A stretch of DNA of 64,000 bases. Source: Clostridiales bacterium. Its GTDB lineage: Bacteria; Bacillota; Clostridia; Oscillospirales; Oscillospiraceae. Positions 14,811-24,234 of this stretch are shown piece by piece. The notes beneath the pieces were generated by a model, which worked only from the letters and a program-made list of their open reading frames with translations, was not told where the DNA came from and did not search any database. Location: NCBI GenBank assembly GCA_022774865.1, contig JALFLH010000019.1:1-64000 (forward strand), in the 5' to 3' direction. A program made the position numbers and the translations under genes. The first letter of the stretch is position 1. Every line of letters begins with the position of its first letter.

Positions 14811-16235
14811 ATGAAACTGACACTTTCCGGTCACGACGACCGTTACGCCGTGGAGCAGCTTCAGCTCTCCCTCTTTCCGGAGCAAGCCGGCGGTGAAGCC
14901 GTCTCGGCGCTGCACCGGGGGCAGACCTGGCTGACCGCCACCACCCGCATCACCCTGGACGGGAAAACCGCGGCTGCCTCCCGCCGTCTGAAAGCATCGG
15001 AGGAGACCGTCCGCCTGCGCCGCCGGATTCTGCAGCAGAGCTATTATCTGGCGGCGGTTCAGCTTCTTCCGGAGCCCCCGGCATGGGGCGCGCTGGCCGG
15101 GGTGCGGCCCACCAAAATTACCACCCGGCATCTGCTGGAGGGCGGCACGCCCCAAAGCGCGAACCGGCTGCTGCGGGACGTTTACTACGTCACCCCCGAA
15201 CGCCGGGCGCTGGCTGTGGACTGTTCCGTTTCCACCGTCCGGGCTGCGTCCCTTCTGGAGCCGGAGGATCTGTCCGTCTATGTGGGCATACCCTTCTGTC
15301 CCACACGCTGTGCCTACTGCAGCTTCGTCAGCCGCTCCATCGGAAAACGAACGGAGCTGCTGGAGCCCTATCTGCAGGCGCTGCTGAAGGAAATCGCCTG
15401 CACCGGCCGTTTGCTGGAGCACTCCGGCCGGAAGGTGCGCGCCATTTACATAGGCGGCGGCACGCCCACCACCCTGTCTGATCGTCAGATGGCCATTCTG
15501 CTGGACGCCATCCGGGACAATTTTGATCTCTCCCGCTGCATCGAATTCACCGTGGAAGGCGGACGGCCGGACACGCTGGACGAAGGGAAGCTGCGTACCA
15601 TCTTCGAGTACGGTGCCGGCCGCATGAGTATCAATCCCCAAACCATGGAGGATTCCGTGCTCCGCGCCTGCGGCCGCCCGCACAAAGCCGATGACGTAAT
15701 CCGTGCCTACGGCGAAGCCGTTTCCGCCGGGTTCGGGGCCATCAACATGGATCTGATCGCCGGACTTCCGTCGGACAGTCCGGATGGCTTCCGCCGCAGT
15801 CTGGACGCGGTGGCCGCCCTGAACCCCGCGAACATCACCGTCCACACGCTGGCTCTGAAAAAGGGCGCCGACCTGTTTGAACGCCGGGTTCCCCTCCCCG
15901 CCGCGGACGAGGTGTCCGCCATGGTGGACTACGCGGGACGGACGCTCCGCGCGCTGGGCTACAAGCCCTACTACCTCTACCGGCAGAAATATATGTCCGG
16001 CTCTTTTGAAAACGTGGGCTGGAGCCGGGACGGGCTGGACTGCCTGTACAACATCTATATGATGGAGGAGCTGCACACCATCTTATCCCTCGGAGGCGGC
16101 GGTATGAGCAAGCTGAATCTCCCCGGCGGCAAAATTGAGCGGTTCCACAACCCCAAATACCCTGAGCAATACATCGAAATGCTTGACAGCGTGCTGCAGC
16201 AGAAAGCGGCGCTCTTTGAGCGGATGAAAGGATAG
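14811..16235 (+). CDS. hemZ: Coproporphyrinogen dehydrogenase-like radical SAM protein HemZ
   Basis: The 474-residue protein has the radical SAM triad C163, C167, C170 in CPTRCAYC, a SAM-binding GGGTPTTL motif near residue 217, and a HemZ-type N-terminal domain of about 150 residues not present in HemN. The MSINPQTM and DLIAGLPSD motifs follow the HemN/HemZ family. HemZ is named for anaerobic coproporphyrinogen oxidation, but such proteins also occur in organisms without haem synthesis, and no haem genes are seen here. It sits in the conserved relA-dtd-hemZ neighbourhood. Confidence 0.92.
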   Translation: MKLTLSGHDDRYAVEQLQLSLFPEQAGGEAVSALHRGQTWLTATTRITLDGKTAAASRRLKASEETVRLRRRILQQSYYLAAVQLLPEPPAWGALAGVRPTKITTRHLLEGGTPQSANRLLRDVYYVTPERRALAVDCSVSTVRAASLLEPEDLSVYVGIPFCPTRCAYCSFVSRSIGKRTELLEPYLQALLKEIACTGRLLEHSGRKVRAIYIGGGTPTTLSDRQMAILLDAIRDNFDLSRCIEFTVEGGRPDTLDEGKLRTIFEYGAGRMSINPQTMEDSVLRACGRPHKADDVIRAYGEAVSAGFGAINMDLIAGLPSDSPDGFRRSLDAVAALNPANITVHTLALKKGADLFERRVPLPAADEVSAMVDYAGRTLRALGYKPYYLYRQKYMSGSFENVGWSRDGLDCLYNIYMMEELHTILSLGGGGMSKLNLPGGKIERFHNPKYPEQYIEMLDSVLQQKAALFERMKG

Positions 16236-16238
16236 ACT

Positions 16239-17552
16239 ATGGACACTTTGATTTCCAACGTCACCATTGTGACCATGAACGAACGCAACCAGGTGCTTTT
16301 CGGCGCGTTTCTGGGCATTCAGGACGGTAAAATCGTCTCCATCACCAGCGCAGCGCCCAAGGAGCCGCCCAAAACCATCATTGACGGCACCGGCATGGTA
16401 GTCATGCCCGGCCTGATCAACTGCCACACCCATCTGGCCACCGCCGTGCTGCGAAGCTACTGCGACGATCTGTCCTCCGCCGAGGCGCTGGACGCCCAAC
16501 TGCAGAAGGAGGACAAGATGGACTCCCGTGCCGCCAAAGCGGCGGCCAAGCTGGCCATTGCCGAGTGCCTGCGCTTCGGCGTCACCTCCGTGTCCGACCT
16601 GTATTACTACCCCAACGCCACTGCCGAGGCCGTGGCGGAGAGCGGTATCAAGGCCAATCTGGCGCTGTCCAGCTACCGCTTCATCGACCAGAACGAGGAT
16701 TTCGATTTCGACACCGATGAGCAGTGTCAGGAGCTGGTCAGGGTTGTGAACAAGTGGCACAACTACGATGCCGGGCGCATCAAAATCGACGCGGGCATCT
16801 ACGCCGAATACACCAGCAACTACAAGCTGTGGGAGGGACTGGCCGGGTACGCCGCCGAGCAGGGGCTTGGCGTACAGCTCCATCTGGCCGAAACCCGGAA
16901 CGAGGTGGATTCCTGCATGGATCGAACCGGCATGGGCCCCGGCGAGCTGCTGAATTGCCACCGGCTGTTCAACGTTCCCGCCACCGCCGCCGGCTGTACT
17001 TACCTGACGGAGGAGGAGCGCCGGATTCTGGGTCGGAAAAAGGTCACCGCCGTGGCCACGCCTCTGGCCTGCGCCAAGGCCGGTCAGGCTTCCACTCCCA
17101 TTCTGGAATGTGTGAAAGCCGGCATGAACGTGGCGCTTGGCACCGGCGGTGCCATTGAATGCGGCAATCTGGATCTGTTCGAGGTGCTCCGGGGCGCGGC
17201 CATGTCCGCCCGGGTGGCCTCCGGCGACCCCGCCGCCCTGCCTAGCACCGCCGCGCTGATGATGGCCACCGTCTGCGGCGCCCGGGCCCAGGGACGCAGC
17301 GGCGAATGCGGTATGCTCAAGGAAGGGCTGGACGCGGATCTGTGCCTGATCGATTTCTCCGCGCCCCACCTGATTCCCTGCCACAATGTGCTCAACGGAC
17401 TGGTCTACAGCGCCAAGGGCGGCGACGTGGCCATGACCATGGTCCGGGGGAAAATTCTGTATCAGAACGGACGCTTCCCCACCATCGACCTGAACGCCGT
17501 GGTGGAGGAATTGACCACCTACGCCCTGCCCCGGCTGTTCGACGGCAAGTGA
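16239..17552 (+). CDS. Amidohydrolase of the MTA/SAH deaminase family with degenerate active site
   Basis: The 437-residue protein is a full-length two-part amidohydrolase. It keeps H63 and H65 (NCHTH) and H215 and E218 (HLAE). The usual HCxH is G252-C-T-Y255, so the catalytic His is a Gly, and the metal-binding Asp of GTD is G303 (GTGG). Both are essential in characterised 5-methylthioadenosine/S-adenosylhomocysteine deaminases. It may be catalytically dead, use another metal arrangement, or have a different reaction. The reading frame is otherwise perfect and the gene sits 3 bases after hemZ, so it is under selection. Confidence 0.85.
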   Translation: MDTLISNVTIVTMNERNQVLFGAFLGIQDGKIVSITSAAPKEPPKTIIDGTGMVVMPGLINCHTHLATAVLRSYCDDLSSAEALDAQLQKEDKMDSRAAKAAAKLAIAECLRFGVTSVSDLYYYPNATAEAVAESGIKANLALSSYRFIDQNEDFDFDTDEQCQELVRVVNKWHNYDAGRIKIDAGIYAEYTSNYKLWEGLAGYAAEQGLGVQLHLAETRNEVDSCMDRTGMGPGELLNCHRLFNVPATAAGCTYLTEEERRILGRKKVTAVATPLACAKAGQASTPILECVKAGMNVALGTGGAIECGNLDLFEVLRGAAMSARVASGDPAALPSTAALMMATVCGARAQGRSGECGMLKEGLDADLCLIDFSAPHLIPCHNVLNGLVYSAKGGDVAMTMVRGKILYQNGRFPTIDLNAVVEELTTYALPRLFDGK

Positions 17553-17566
17553 GAAAGGAGTATTCC

Positions 17567-19162
17567 ATGGCTGAATCATCCAAAAAGCAATCCTTTCTCT
17601 ATGGCACCGCCATGCTGGCTATGGCGACCGCCATCGTCAAAATCATCGGTGCGCTGTACAAAATCCCCCTCAACGCCATTATCGGGGAGCAGGGCTTCGG
17701 CTACTACTCCACCGCCTATGAAATCTACTCCGTTCTGCTGATGATCTCAACGGCCGGTCTGCCCGTGGCCATGAGCCGCATGATCTCCCAGGCAAGCTCC
17801 CTGGGACATTACGGTCAGGTGCGCCGGATCTACAGCACCTCCCGCGCCATTTTTCTGGGACTGGGCATCGCGGGTAGCATCCTGATGACCGTGTTCTGCC
17901 GGGAACTGGCCGCGTTCCAGAACCAGCCCGACGCCTGGGCGGCCATCGGCTGTCTCGGGCCCTGCTGCCTGCTGATCTGCGTCATGAGCACCTTCCGGGG
18001 CTTCTTCCAGGGGCAGAGCAATATGCTGCCCACCTCCGTCTCTCAGGTCATTGAAGCGGTGGTCAAGCTGGTCATCGGAATGCTGGCAGCCGTCGCCATT
18101 CTCCATTTTACAAAAAGTATTCCTTTGGCCGCAGGCGGCGCGATTATGGGCGTCACGGCAAGCTGTCTGGTTTCCGCCGTCTATCTGTTCGGCTGTTTCC
18201 ACCGGGAATACCGGACGCTGCCGAGAACCGACGAGCCGGTGGATTCCTTCGGCACAACGGCAAAACGGCTCCTTGCCATCGCTGTCCCCATTACCATTGG
18301 CTCTGCCGGGCTGCAGATTCTCACCATGCTGGAAACCAGAATCTACATGGGTCAACTTCTGGGCCTGGGCTTTGCCCAGAAAGAGGCGGACACCATGCGG
18401 GGTATTTACTCCATGACCCAGACCATCTTCAATATGCCCTGTGCCTTCATCACCCCCATCACCATCTCCATCATTCCCGCCATCACCAGCCATCTGACCC
18501 TGATGGACAGCCGGGCTGCCAGAGCAACCGAGGAATCCGCCGTTCGGGTCACGGGTCTGATCTGTATGCCCTGCGCTTTCGGGCTGGTGGCGCTGGCCGA
18601 GCCGGTTACGGCGCTGCTGGGACTCTACAGCGGTGAAAAGCTGGTGCTGGCCACCCAATTGATGACTGTTCTCGGCATCTGCATCATCTTCAACGCCATC
18701 GTCCTTCTGACCAACGCCATGATGCAGGCGCATGGACACGCCGTTACCCCGGTCATCAATATGTTTGCCGGCGGTATTCTGAAGCTTGCCGCCGTGTATA
18801 TTCTCACCGGAAACCGGAATATCGGCATCGTGGGAACTCCCATTGGCACGCTGCTGTGCTACCTGTGCATCACCACGCTGAACCTCATCTCCATGCGGCG
18901 GTGCATGACCGATGCTCCCGCTGTGATAAAAAACCTGGTTCGTCCCTTTCTGGCGGCAGCCGTTATGGGGCTGTGCGCCTATGGAAGCTGGATGCTGCTG
19001 AAGCTGCTGCATATTGGAAGCCGCCTGATTCTGTGCGTCCTGCCCGTGATGGCGGGCGTGGCCGTGTACGCCGTGGCCGCCGTTGCGATGAAGGTGATCA
19101 CCCGGGAGGACTGCCTGCTGCTGCCCAAGGGAGAAAAAATCGCGAAGCTGCTCCATCTGTGA
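17567..19162 (+). CDS. spoVB: Stage V sporulation protein B-like lipid flippase (MOP/polysaccharide biosynthesis family)
   Basis: ATG 17567 has AAAGGAG before it; the longer frame into the amidohydrolase gene is not used. The 531-residue, about 14-helix protein belongs to the MOP superfamily, with the N-terminal GTAMLAMATAIVKIIGALYKIPL typical of SpoVB/YtgP. SpoVB moves lipid-linked peptidoglycan precursors for cortex synthesis. A vegetative YtgP/MurJ-like role cannot be excluded, but sporulation genes elsewhere in the window fit SpoVB. Confidence 0.85.
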   Translation: MAESSKKQSFLYGTAMLAMATAIVKIIGALYKIPLNAIIGEQGFGYYSTAYEIYSVLLMISTAGLPVAMSRMISQASSLGHYGQVRRIYSTSRAIFLGLGIAGSILMTVFCRELAAFQNQPDAWAAIGCLGPCCLLICVMSTFRGFFQGQSNMLPTSVSQVIEAVVKLVIGMLAAVAILHFTKSIPLAAGGAIMGVTASCLVSAVYLFGCFHREYRTLPRTDEPVDSFGTTAKRLLAIAVPITIGSAGLQILTMLETRIYMGQLLGLGFAQKEADTMRGIYSMTQTIFNMPCAFITPITISIIPAITSHLTLMDSRAARATEESAVRVTGLICMPCAFGLVALAEPVTALLGLYSGEKLVLATQLMTVLGICIIFNAIVLLTNAMMQAHGHAVTPVINMFAGGILKLAAVYILTGNRNIGIVGTPIGTLLCYLCITTLNLISMRRCMTDAPAVIKNLVRPFLAAAVMGLCAYGSWMLLKLLHIGSRLILCVLPVMAGVAVYAVAAVAMKVITREDCLLLPKGEKIAKLLHL

Positions 19163-19198
19163 TTTATTTGCGGGAAAACGCATATTTTCTCTTGCAAT

Positions 19199-19226
19199 TT
19201 GGAAACAATTGTGATAGGGTTATAAT
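19199..19226 (+). promoter_or_regulatory. Promoter of hup-rqcP
   Basis: TTGGAA (19199-19204), a 16-base spacer and TATAAT (19221-19226). Confidence 0.65.
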
Positions 19227-19263
19227 CCACGTCAGCGAAAAAGAAAAGAGGAATGAAGGAAAC

Positions 19264-19539
19264 ATGAACAAAACCGAACTGATCGCGGCCGTTACCCAGA
19301 GCGCCGGCCTGACCAAAAAGGATACCGAGCGGGTCATCAACGCCGCCATTGACGCCATCACCGCCAGTCTGACCGCCGGAGACAAGGTGCAGATTTCCGG
19401 CTTCGGCACCTTCGAAGTCAAGGAGCGGGAGGCCCGGATTGGCCGCAACCCCCACACCAGAGAGGCCGTGGAAATTCCCGCCACAAAGGTTCCCGCATTC
19501 AAGCCCAGCAAAGCTCTGAAGGACACCGTGGCAAAGTAA
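19264..19539 (+). CDS. hup: HU-family DNA-binding protein
   Basis: The 91-residue protein starts [20 protein letters not shown] and contains the HU/IHF signature ([20 protein letters not shown]...[13 protein letters not shown]). The length and the Pro at the tip of the DNA-binding arm are normal. It is a histone-like nucleoid protein. It is paired with rqcP, an arrangement common in Firmicutes. Confidence 0.97.
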   Translation: MNKTELIAAVTQSAGLTKKDTERVINAAIDAITASLTAGDKVQISGFGTFEVKEREARIGRNPHTREAVEIPATKVPAFKPSKALKDTVAK

Positions 19540-19549
19540 GGGAGATACC

Positions 19550-19789
19550 ATGCGGCTCGACAAATATCTGAAAGTTTCCCGGCTCATCAAGCGCCGCACC
19601 GTGGCCAACGAAGCCTGTGACAACGGACGCATCAGCGTCAACGGCCGGGTGGTAAAGGCCGGCTATGACGTCAAGGTGGGCGACCGGATTGAAATTGCCC
19701 TCGGTGCCCGGGTTCTGGCCGTAGAGGTGCTGGCCGTAGTGGAAGCCGTCCGCAAGGACGATGCCGCCGCCATGTACAAAGAAGTATGA
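19550..19789 (+). CDS. rqcP: S4-domain RNA-binding protein RqcP
   Basis: The 79-residue protein is almost entirely one S4 domain ([21 protein letters not shown]...[20 protein letters not shown]). RqcP (formerly YabO) stabilises the P-site tRNA during C-terminal alanine-tail addition in bacterial ribosome-associated quality control. It follows HU as in Bacillus-like yabNOP regions. Confidence 0.92.
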   Translation: MRLDKYLKVSRLIKRRTVANEACDNGRISVNGRVVKAGYDVKVGDRIEIALGARVLAVEVLAVVEAVRKDDAAAMYKEV

Positions 19790-19827
19790 AAACCGCCTGG
19801 AAAGTGCGCTGCTTTCCAGGCGGTTTT
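19789..19827. terminator. Bidirectional terminator between rqcP and the DUF1846 gene
   Basis: A 16-bp perfect stem, AAAACCGCCTGGAAAG/CTTTCCAGGCGGTTTT, has a 7-base loop. A- and T-tracts flank it on both sides, serving the two convergent genes. Confidence 0.92.
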
Positions 19828-19863
19828 CGTTTCGCGGACGGCAGGCAGTCCGGTATCTGCCGG

Positions 19864-21330
19864 TCATCCCTGATAACGCGGTTCGCAGGTCAGGTTCACA
19901 CCCAGCCGCTTGAAGATTTTTTCATCCACCGATGACAGAATCACCGTGGAATGCACCTCGCTGCCGCGCAGCTTGTCAAGCTGCTCCATGGCCAGCTCCG
20001 CCATGGGATTCGTCGCCGCGCAGATCGACAGGGCAATCAGCGTCTCATCCGTGTGCAGCCGGGGATTCCGGTTGCCCAGATGATCCACCTTCAGATGCTG
20101 AATGGGGCCAAGCACCACCGGCGAAATCAGATGCAGCCTGTCCCGTACCCCGCCCAACGCTTTCAGGGCGTTCAGCAGCAGTGCAGAGGAGGCGCCCAGC
20201 AGATCGGACGTTTTCCCCGTGATAATCCGTCCGTCAGGCAGCTCCATGGCGGCGGCAGGCGCACCGGTCTGCGCCTCCCGCTCCAACGCGGCGGAAACCA
20301 CCTTCCGGTCAGCGGGGGTCACCCCCACCTTCTTCATCAAAATCTCCAGCTTGGGCACCACATCATCCGGGATTTTACCCTGCTTCTGCTCACACAGCGC
20401 GGTGTAGTACCGGCGGATAATCTCCTGCCCGGAGGCAAACCGGCAGGCGTCGTCGTCGATCATGCAGTTGCCGGCCATGTTCACGCCCATATCCGTTGGG
20501 GATTTGTAGGGGCAATCGCCCAGAATCTTCTCGAACATGGCAACCAGCACAGGAAACGCTTCCACATCCCGGTTGTAATTCACCGCGGAAACACCGTAGG
20601 CTTCCAGATGAAACGGGTCGATCATGTTCACATCGTTCAGGTCGGTGGTCGCGGCCTCGTAGGCCAGATTTACCGGATGATTCAGCGGCAGGTTCCAGAT
20701 GGGGAACGTCTCGAATTTGGCGTAGCCCGCCTGAACGCCCCGCTTGTGCTCATGGTAGAGCTGGCTCAGACAGGTTGCCAGCTTACCGCTGCCCGGGCCG
20801 GGGCCGGTGACCACCACCAGCTCCCGGGTGGTTTCGATGTAGTCGTTTTTTCCATAGCCCTCGTCGCTGACGATGCCCGCAATGTTGTAGGGGTAGCCCT
20901 CGATGGCGTAGTGATGGTAGACCTTCACACCCATGCCCTCCAGCCGGGACTGGAACGCTTTCACCTGCGGCTGGGCGTGATAGCGGGTCAGCACCACGCT
21001 GCTGACATAAAGCCCGAAGCTTCGAAAAATGTCAATCAGGCGGATCACATCCCGGTCGTAGGTGATGCCCAGATCGCCCCGGATTTTGTTCTTTTCAATG
21101 TCGCCCGCATTGATGGCGATGACCATCTCCACCTGATCCCTGAGTTGGAGCAGCATCCGCAGCTTGGAGTCCGGCTGGAAGCCGGGCAGCACCCGGGCGG
21201 CGTGGTAATCGTCATAGAGCTTGCCGCCGAATTCCAGATACAGCTTGCCGCCGAACTGATCCAGCCGCCGCCGGATATGCTCCGACTGCATCTGAAGATA
21301 CTTCTCATTGTCAAATCCGCATTTTACCAT
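19864..21330 (-). CDS. DUF1846 (UPF0371) family protein
   Basis: The 488-residue protein is full length for DUF1846. A P-loop-like GPGPGSGKLATCLSQ lies near residue 175, followed by a conserved FPIWNLPLNHPVNLAYEAATTDLND block. The family is widespread in gut Firmicutes and actinobacteria, and its function is unknown as far as I know. The start is preceded by GAGGAAG and its own promoter. The gene stands alone, convergent with rqcP and divergent from lrgA. Confidence 0.9.
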   Translation of the reverse strand: MVKCGFDNEKYLQMQSEHIRRRLDQFGGKLYLEFGGKLYDDYHAARVLPGFQPDSKLRMLLQLRDQVEMVIAINAGDIEKNKIRGDLGITYDRDVIRLIDIFRSFGLYVSSVVLTRYHAQPQVKAFQSRLEGMGVKVYHHYAIEGYPYNIAGIVSDEGYGKNDYIETTRELVVVTGPGPGSGKLATCLSQLYHEHKRGVQAGYAKFETFPIWNLPLNHPVNLAYEAATTDLNDVNMIDPFHLEAYGVSAVNYNRDVEAFPVLVAMFEKILGDCPYKSPTDMGVNMAGNCMIDDDACRFASGQEIIRRYYTALCEQKQGKIPDDVVPKLEILMKKVGVTPADRKVVSAALEREAQTGAPAAAMELPDGRIITGKTSDLLGASSALLLNALKALGGVRDRLHLISPVVLGPIQHLKVDHLGNRNPRLHTDETLIALSICAATNPMAELAMEQLDKLRGSEVHSTVILSSVDEKIFKRLGVNLTCEPRYQG

Positions 21331-21367
21331 ATCGTCTTCCTCGTTTCCCCAGAGTCAATTCCCATTC

Positions 21368-21396
21368 ATTTTACCCCACCTTCGTCAAAATAGCAA
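21368..21396 (-). promoter_or_regulatory. Promoter of the DUF1846 gene
   Basis: The minus strand has TTGCTA (21396-21391), a 17-base spacer and TAAAAT (21373-21368). Confidence 0.6.
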
Positions 21397-21433
21397 GAAA
21401 TTTGACAGAAAAATCCCAGGTTCGTCCCGGGCG

Positions 21434-21462
21434 TTGACATTCCCGCCCTTCGCCGTTATAAT
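21434..21462 (+). promoter_or_regulatory. Consensus promoter of lrgAB
   Basis: TTGACA (21434-21439), a 17-base spacer and TATAAT (21457-21462) match both consensus hexamers exactly, which implies strong expression unless repressed. Confidence 0.88.
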
Positions 21463-21504
21463 CGAGATAACACACTGCACATGGGCGTCGAAGGGGGCTG
21501 TCCA

Positions 21505-21870
21505 ATGAACTATTTAAAGCAATTCTGCGTGATTATCATTTTTTCCTTTCTCGGGGAACTGTGCCGCTGGCTGATTCCGTACCCCATTCCCGCATCGATC
21601 TACGGAATGGTTCTGCTCTTCGCGGCGCTGTCCCTGAAAATTGTCCGGGTCGAGCAGCTTCGTGACGGCAGCAGCTTTCTCGTGTCCTGCCTGCCGGTAC
21701 TGTTCGTCGCGCCGGCTGTCAGCCTGATGGCGTGCTGGGATCAACTGAAGAACGCCCTGGTTCCGCTGCTGGTGATCGTGCTGGCCGCCACCGTGCTCAC
21801 CTTCGGCGTGGCGGGCGTTGTCACCCAATGGCTGCTGGGCCGCCGGAAAGGGGGCAGCGGTCATGCCTGA
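21505..21870 (+). CDS. lrgA: CidA/LrgA-family holin-like protein
   Basis: The 121-residue membrane protein has four hydrophobic helices and the CidA/LrgA motif LIPYPIPASIYGMVLLF. The start at 21505 follows AAGGGGG. LrgA-type proteins, with LrgB, modulate murein hydrolase export and pyruvate or overflow metabolism in other Firmicutes. The gene overlaps lrgB by 8 bases. Confidence 0.9.
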   Translation: MNYLKQFCVIIIFSFLGELCRWLIPYPIPASIYGMVLLFAALSLKIVRVEQLRDGSSFLVSCLPVLFVAPAVSLMACWDQLKNALVPLLVIVLAATVLTFGVAGVVTQWLLGRRKGGSGHA

Positions 21871-22555
21871 ATTTATCCAAAGCAGCGCCTATTTCGCCGT
21901 TGCCCTGACGCTGATCGCGTTTTCCATTGCCAGCGCCTGCCAGAAAAAATGGAAATCGGCGTTATTGAACCCGATTCTGATTTCCGCCGCGCTGATCATC
22001 GCGGTTCTGAAGCTGGCGGGAATATCCAACGAAGTCTATCAGTCCGGCTGCCGGTTCCTGAACTTTCTGCTCACACCCGCCACCATCTGCCTGGCCGTCT
22101 CTTTCTACGAGCAGTTTCAGCATCTCAAGCCTCATCTGCCCGCCGTATGCGCCGGGGTGCTGGCCGGAACCGCCGCGAGCCTGGCCTCCGTCTGGGGACT
22201 GTCCCGCCTGTTTGATCTGGAGCGGGTACTGACCCTGTCGCTGCTGCCCAAAAGCGTCACCACCGCCATTGGCGTAGCGCTGAGCGAGGAAATCGGCGGC
22301 ATTGCCGCCATCACCACCGCCGCCATTGTCATCACGGGAACCTTCGGCAACATCGCAGGCCCTGCCCTGTGCAGGCTGTTCCGGCTGCGCAGTGAGGTGG
22401 CGCAGGGCGTGGCCTTCGGCACCTCGTCCCATGTCATCGGCACCTCCCGCGCAACTGAAATGAGCCAGCTCGCCGGGGCGGTCAGCAGTCTTTCCCTGAC
22501 GCTGGCCGGCATCATCACCTGCATTGCGCTGTCGTTTCTGGCGCAGTATATCTAA
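21863..22555 (+). CDS. lrgB: LrgB/CidB-family membrane protein
   Basis: The 230-residue protein is polytopic and has the LrgB signature LLPKSVTTAIGVALSEEIGG and a late GTSSHVIGTSRA motif. ATG 21863 overlaps the lrgA end, so the two are translationally coupled. It is the second half of the LrgAB pair. Confidence 0.93.
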   Translation: MPEFIQSSAYFAVALTLIAFSIASACQKKWKSALLNPILISAALIIAVLKLAGISNEVYQSGCRFLNFLLTPATICLAVSFYEQFQHLKPHLPAVCAGVLAGTAASLASVWGLSRLFDLERVLTLSLLPKSVTTAIGVALSEEIGGIAAITTAAIVITGTFGNIAGPALCRLFRLRSEVAQGVAFGTSSHVIGTSRATEMSQLAGAVSSLSLTLAGIITCIALSFLAQYI

Positions 22556-22572
22556 GGAAAGGAAGCTGTTTT

Positions 22573-24006
22573 ATGATTGGTTATCTGATTGCAGGCATCA
22601 TTGTACTGTTTCTGGCGGTCATTCTCATCCGCACCGCCGCGTTCAAACCCAAGCCCCAGCCCGCCGCCTCCGACGAGCCGGTAAAAATTGACCATGACGC
22701 CGCCGTATCCGCTCTTGCCGCGCTGATCCGGTGCAAAACCATCTCCTATCCGGATCACGCCTTGGAGGATAACGCGGAATTTGACAAGCTGATCGGGCTG
22801 CTTCCCACGCTGTATCCCCATGTTTTCAAAGCCTGTACGTTCCAGCAGCTTCCGGACCGGGCGCTGCTGTTCCGGTGGCCGGGCAAAGCCGCCGGAGATC
22901 CCGCCGTGCTGATGGCGCACTATGATGTGGTACCCGTAAACGAGGAAAACTGGGAAAAGCCGCCCTTTGACGCCGTCATTGCGGACGGCTGTCTCTGGGG
23001 ACGGGGTACGCTGGATACCAAAGTCACCTTCAACGGCATCCTCTTTGCGGCCAACCAACTGATCGATCAGGGTTTTACGCCGGAGCACGACATTTACTTT
23101 GCCTTCTCCGGCGGTGAGGAGGTCAACGGCAAAGGCGCTCCCAACATCGTCCACTACTTTGAGACCCACGGCATTCATCCCGCCATGGTGGTGGATGAGG
23201 GCGGCGCGGTGGTGGAAAATGTGTTTCCCGGTGTCAAAGTACCCTGCGGTCTGATCGGTATCGCGGAAAAAGGCGCGATCAACGTCCGCTACCGCACGCT
23301 TTCTGCCGGGGGCCACGCCTCCGCCCCCAAGCCCCACACCCCAGTGGGCGTACTGTCCCGGGTCTGCACCCGGATTGAAAGCCACCCCTTCCCCGTACAC
23401 ATCGACGGCCCCGCCGCCCAGATGTTCGACACACTGGGACGGCACTCCACCTTCCTGTACCGGATGATTTTCGCCAACCTCTGGTGCTTCGGCTGGGTGC
23501 TGGATCTGCTGGGCAAAACGGCAGGCGGCGAGATGAACGCCCTTCTTCGCACCACCGTCGCTTTCACCCAGATGCAGGGCAGCAAGGCGCGGAACGTGAT
23601 TCCGCCGGAGGCCAGCATGGTGTCCAACGTCCGCCTGAATCCCGCCGATTCTGTGGAATCCGCGCTGAACCGTCTGCGCCGGATCGCGGATGACAGCCAT
23701 GTGGAAATCACCGCGCTGGAATCCTTCGAGCCGAGCCCCATCTCCGAAACAAACTGCCCCGCATGGGAAAAGGTCGCCTCCAGCGTAGCCGAGACATGGC
23801 CAGGCTGCGTAGTCTCCCCCTATCTGATGGTACAGTGCTCCGACTCCCGGCACTACGGCAAGCTCTCCAACCACGTGTATCGCTTCTCCGCCATGGATCT
23901 GACCGCCGAGGAGCGGGGCACCCTGCACGGCAACAACGAGCGAATCCGGCTGGAGGCTGTACCGCGGGCAGTGGAGTTTTTCATCCGTCTGATGAAAAAA
24001 TGCTGA
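22573..24006 (+). CDS. M20-family metallopeptidase (carboxypeptidase S/PM20D1-like)
   Basis: The 477-residue protein starts with one transmembrane helix (residues 4-22). The M20 metal site is complete: AHYDVVPV, GRGTLDTK, GGEEVNG and a distal H near the C-terminus (GTLHGNNE). The N-terminal anchor and length resemble carboxypeptidase S and PM20D1 more than cytosolic dipeptidases. The helix would put the catalytic domain outside the cytoplasm if oriented like these relatives. It may be transcribed with lrgAB, 17 bases upstream. Confidence 0.9.
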   Translation: MIGYLIAGIIVLFLAVILIRTAAFKPKPQPAASDEPVKIDHDAAVSALAALIRCKTISYPDHALEDNAEFDKLIGLLPTLYPHVFKACTFQQLPDRALLFRWPGKAAGDPAVLMAHYDVVPVNEENWEKPPFDAVIADGCLWGRGTLDTKVTFNGILFAANQLIDQGFTPEHDIYFAFSGGEEVNGKGAPNIVHYFETHGIHPAMVVDEGGAVVENVFPGVKVPCGLIGIAEKGAINVRYRTLSAGGHASAPKPHTPVGVLSRVCTRIESHPFPVHIDGPAAQMFDTLGRHSTFLYRMIFANLWCFGWVLDLLGKTAGGEMNALLRTTVAFTQMQGSKARNVIPPEASMVSNVRLNPADSVESALNRLRRIADDSHVEITALESFEPSPISETNCPAWEKVASSVAETWPGCVVSPYLMVQCSDSRHYGKLSNHVYRFSAMDLTAEERGTLHGNNERIRLEAVPRAVEFFIRLMKKC

Positions 24007-24019
24007 TATTTTTTCCTGT

Positions 24020-24055
24020 CACGCCATGCGGCAGCCGCCGCGTGGCGTGTTCTTT
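24020..24055 (+). terminator. Terminator after the M20 peptidase gene
   Basis: A 13-bp GC-rich stem (CACGCCATGCGGC with GCCGCGTGGCGTG, one G-T pair) is followed by TTCTTT. Confidence 0.75.
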
Positions 24056-24139
24056 AAACCCAGTGCCGTGAGACGGAAAATCCGGTAAAAACGGAAATTT
24101 TCTGATACCGATATTGTTGGTTCCGATACGAAATTCAAA

Positions 24140-24168
24140 TTGCTTTTTACCTTTTTTCATGCTAAGAT
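24140..24168 (+). promoter_or_regulatory. Promoter of the ROK-nagA genes
   Basis: TTGCTT (24140-24145), a 17-base spacer and TAAGAT (24163-24168). Confidence 0.55.
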
Positions 24169-24234
24169 ACATACGGACACGGCAGACGGATCTCCGTCCT
24201 TCCCTCAATTCTGATTGATTTTAGGAGGATTATC

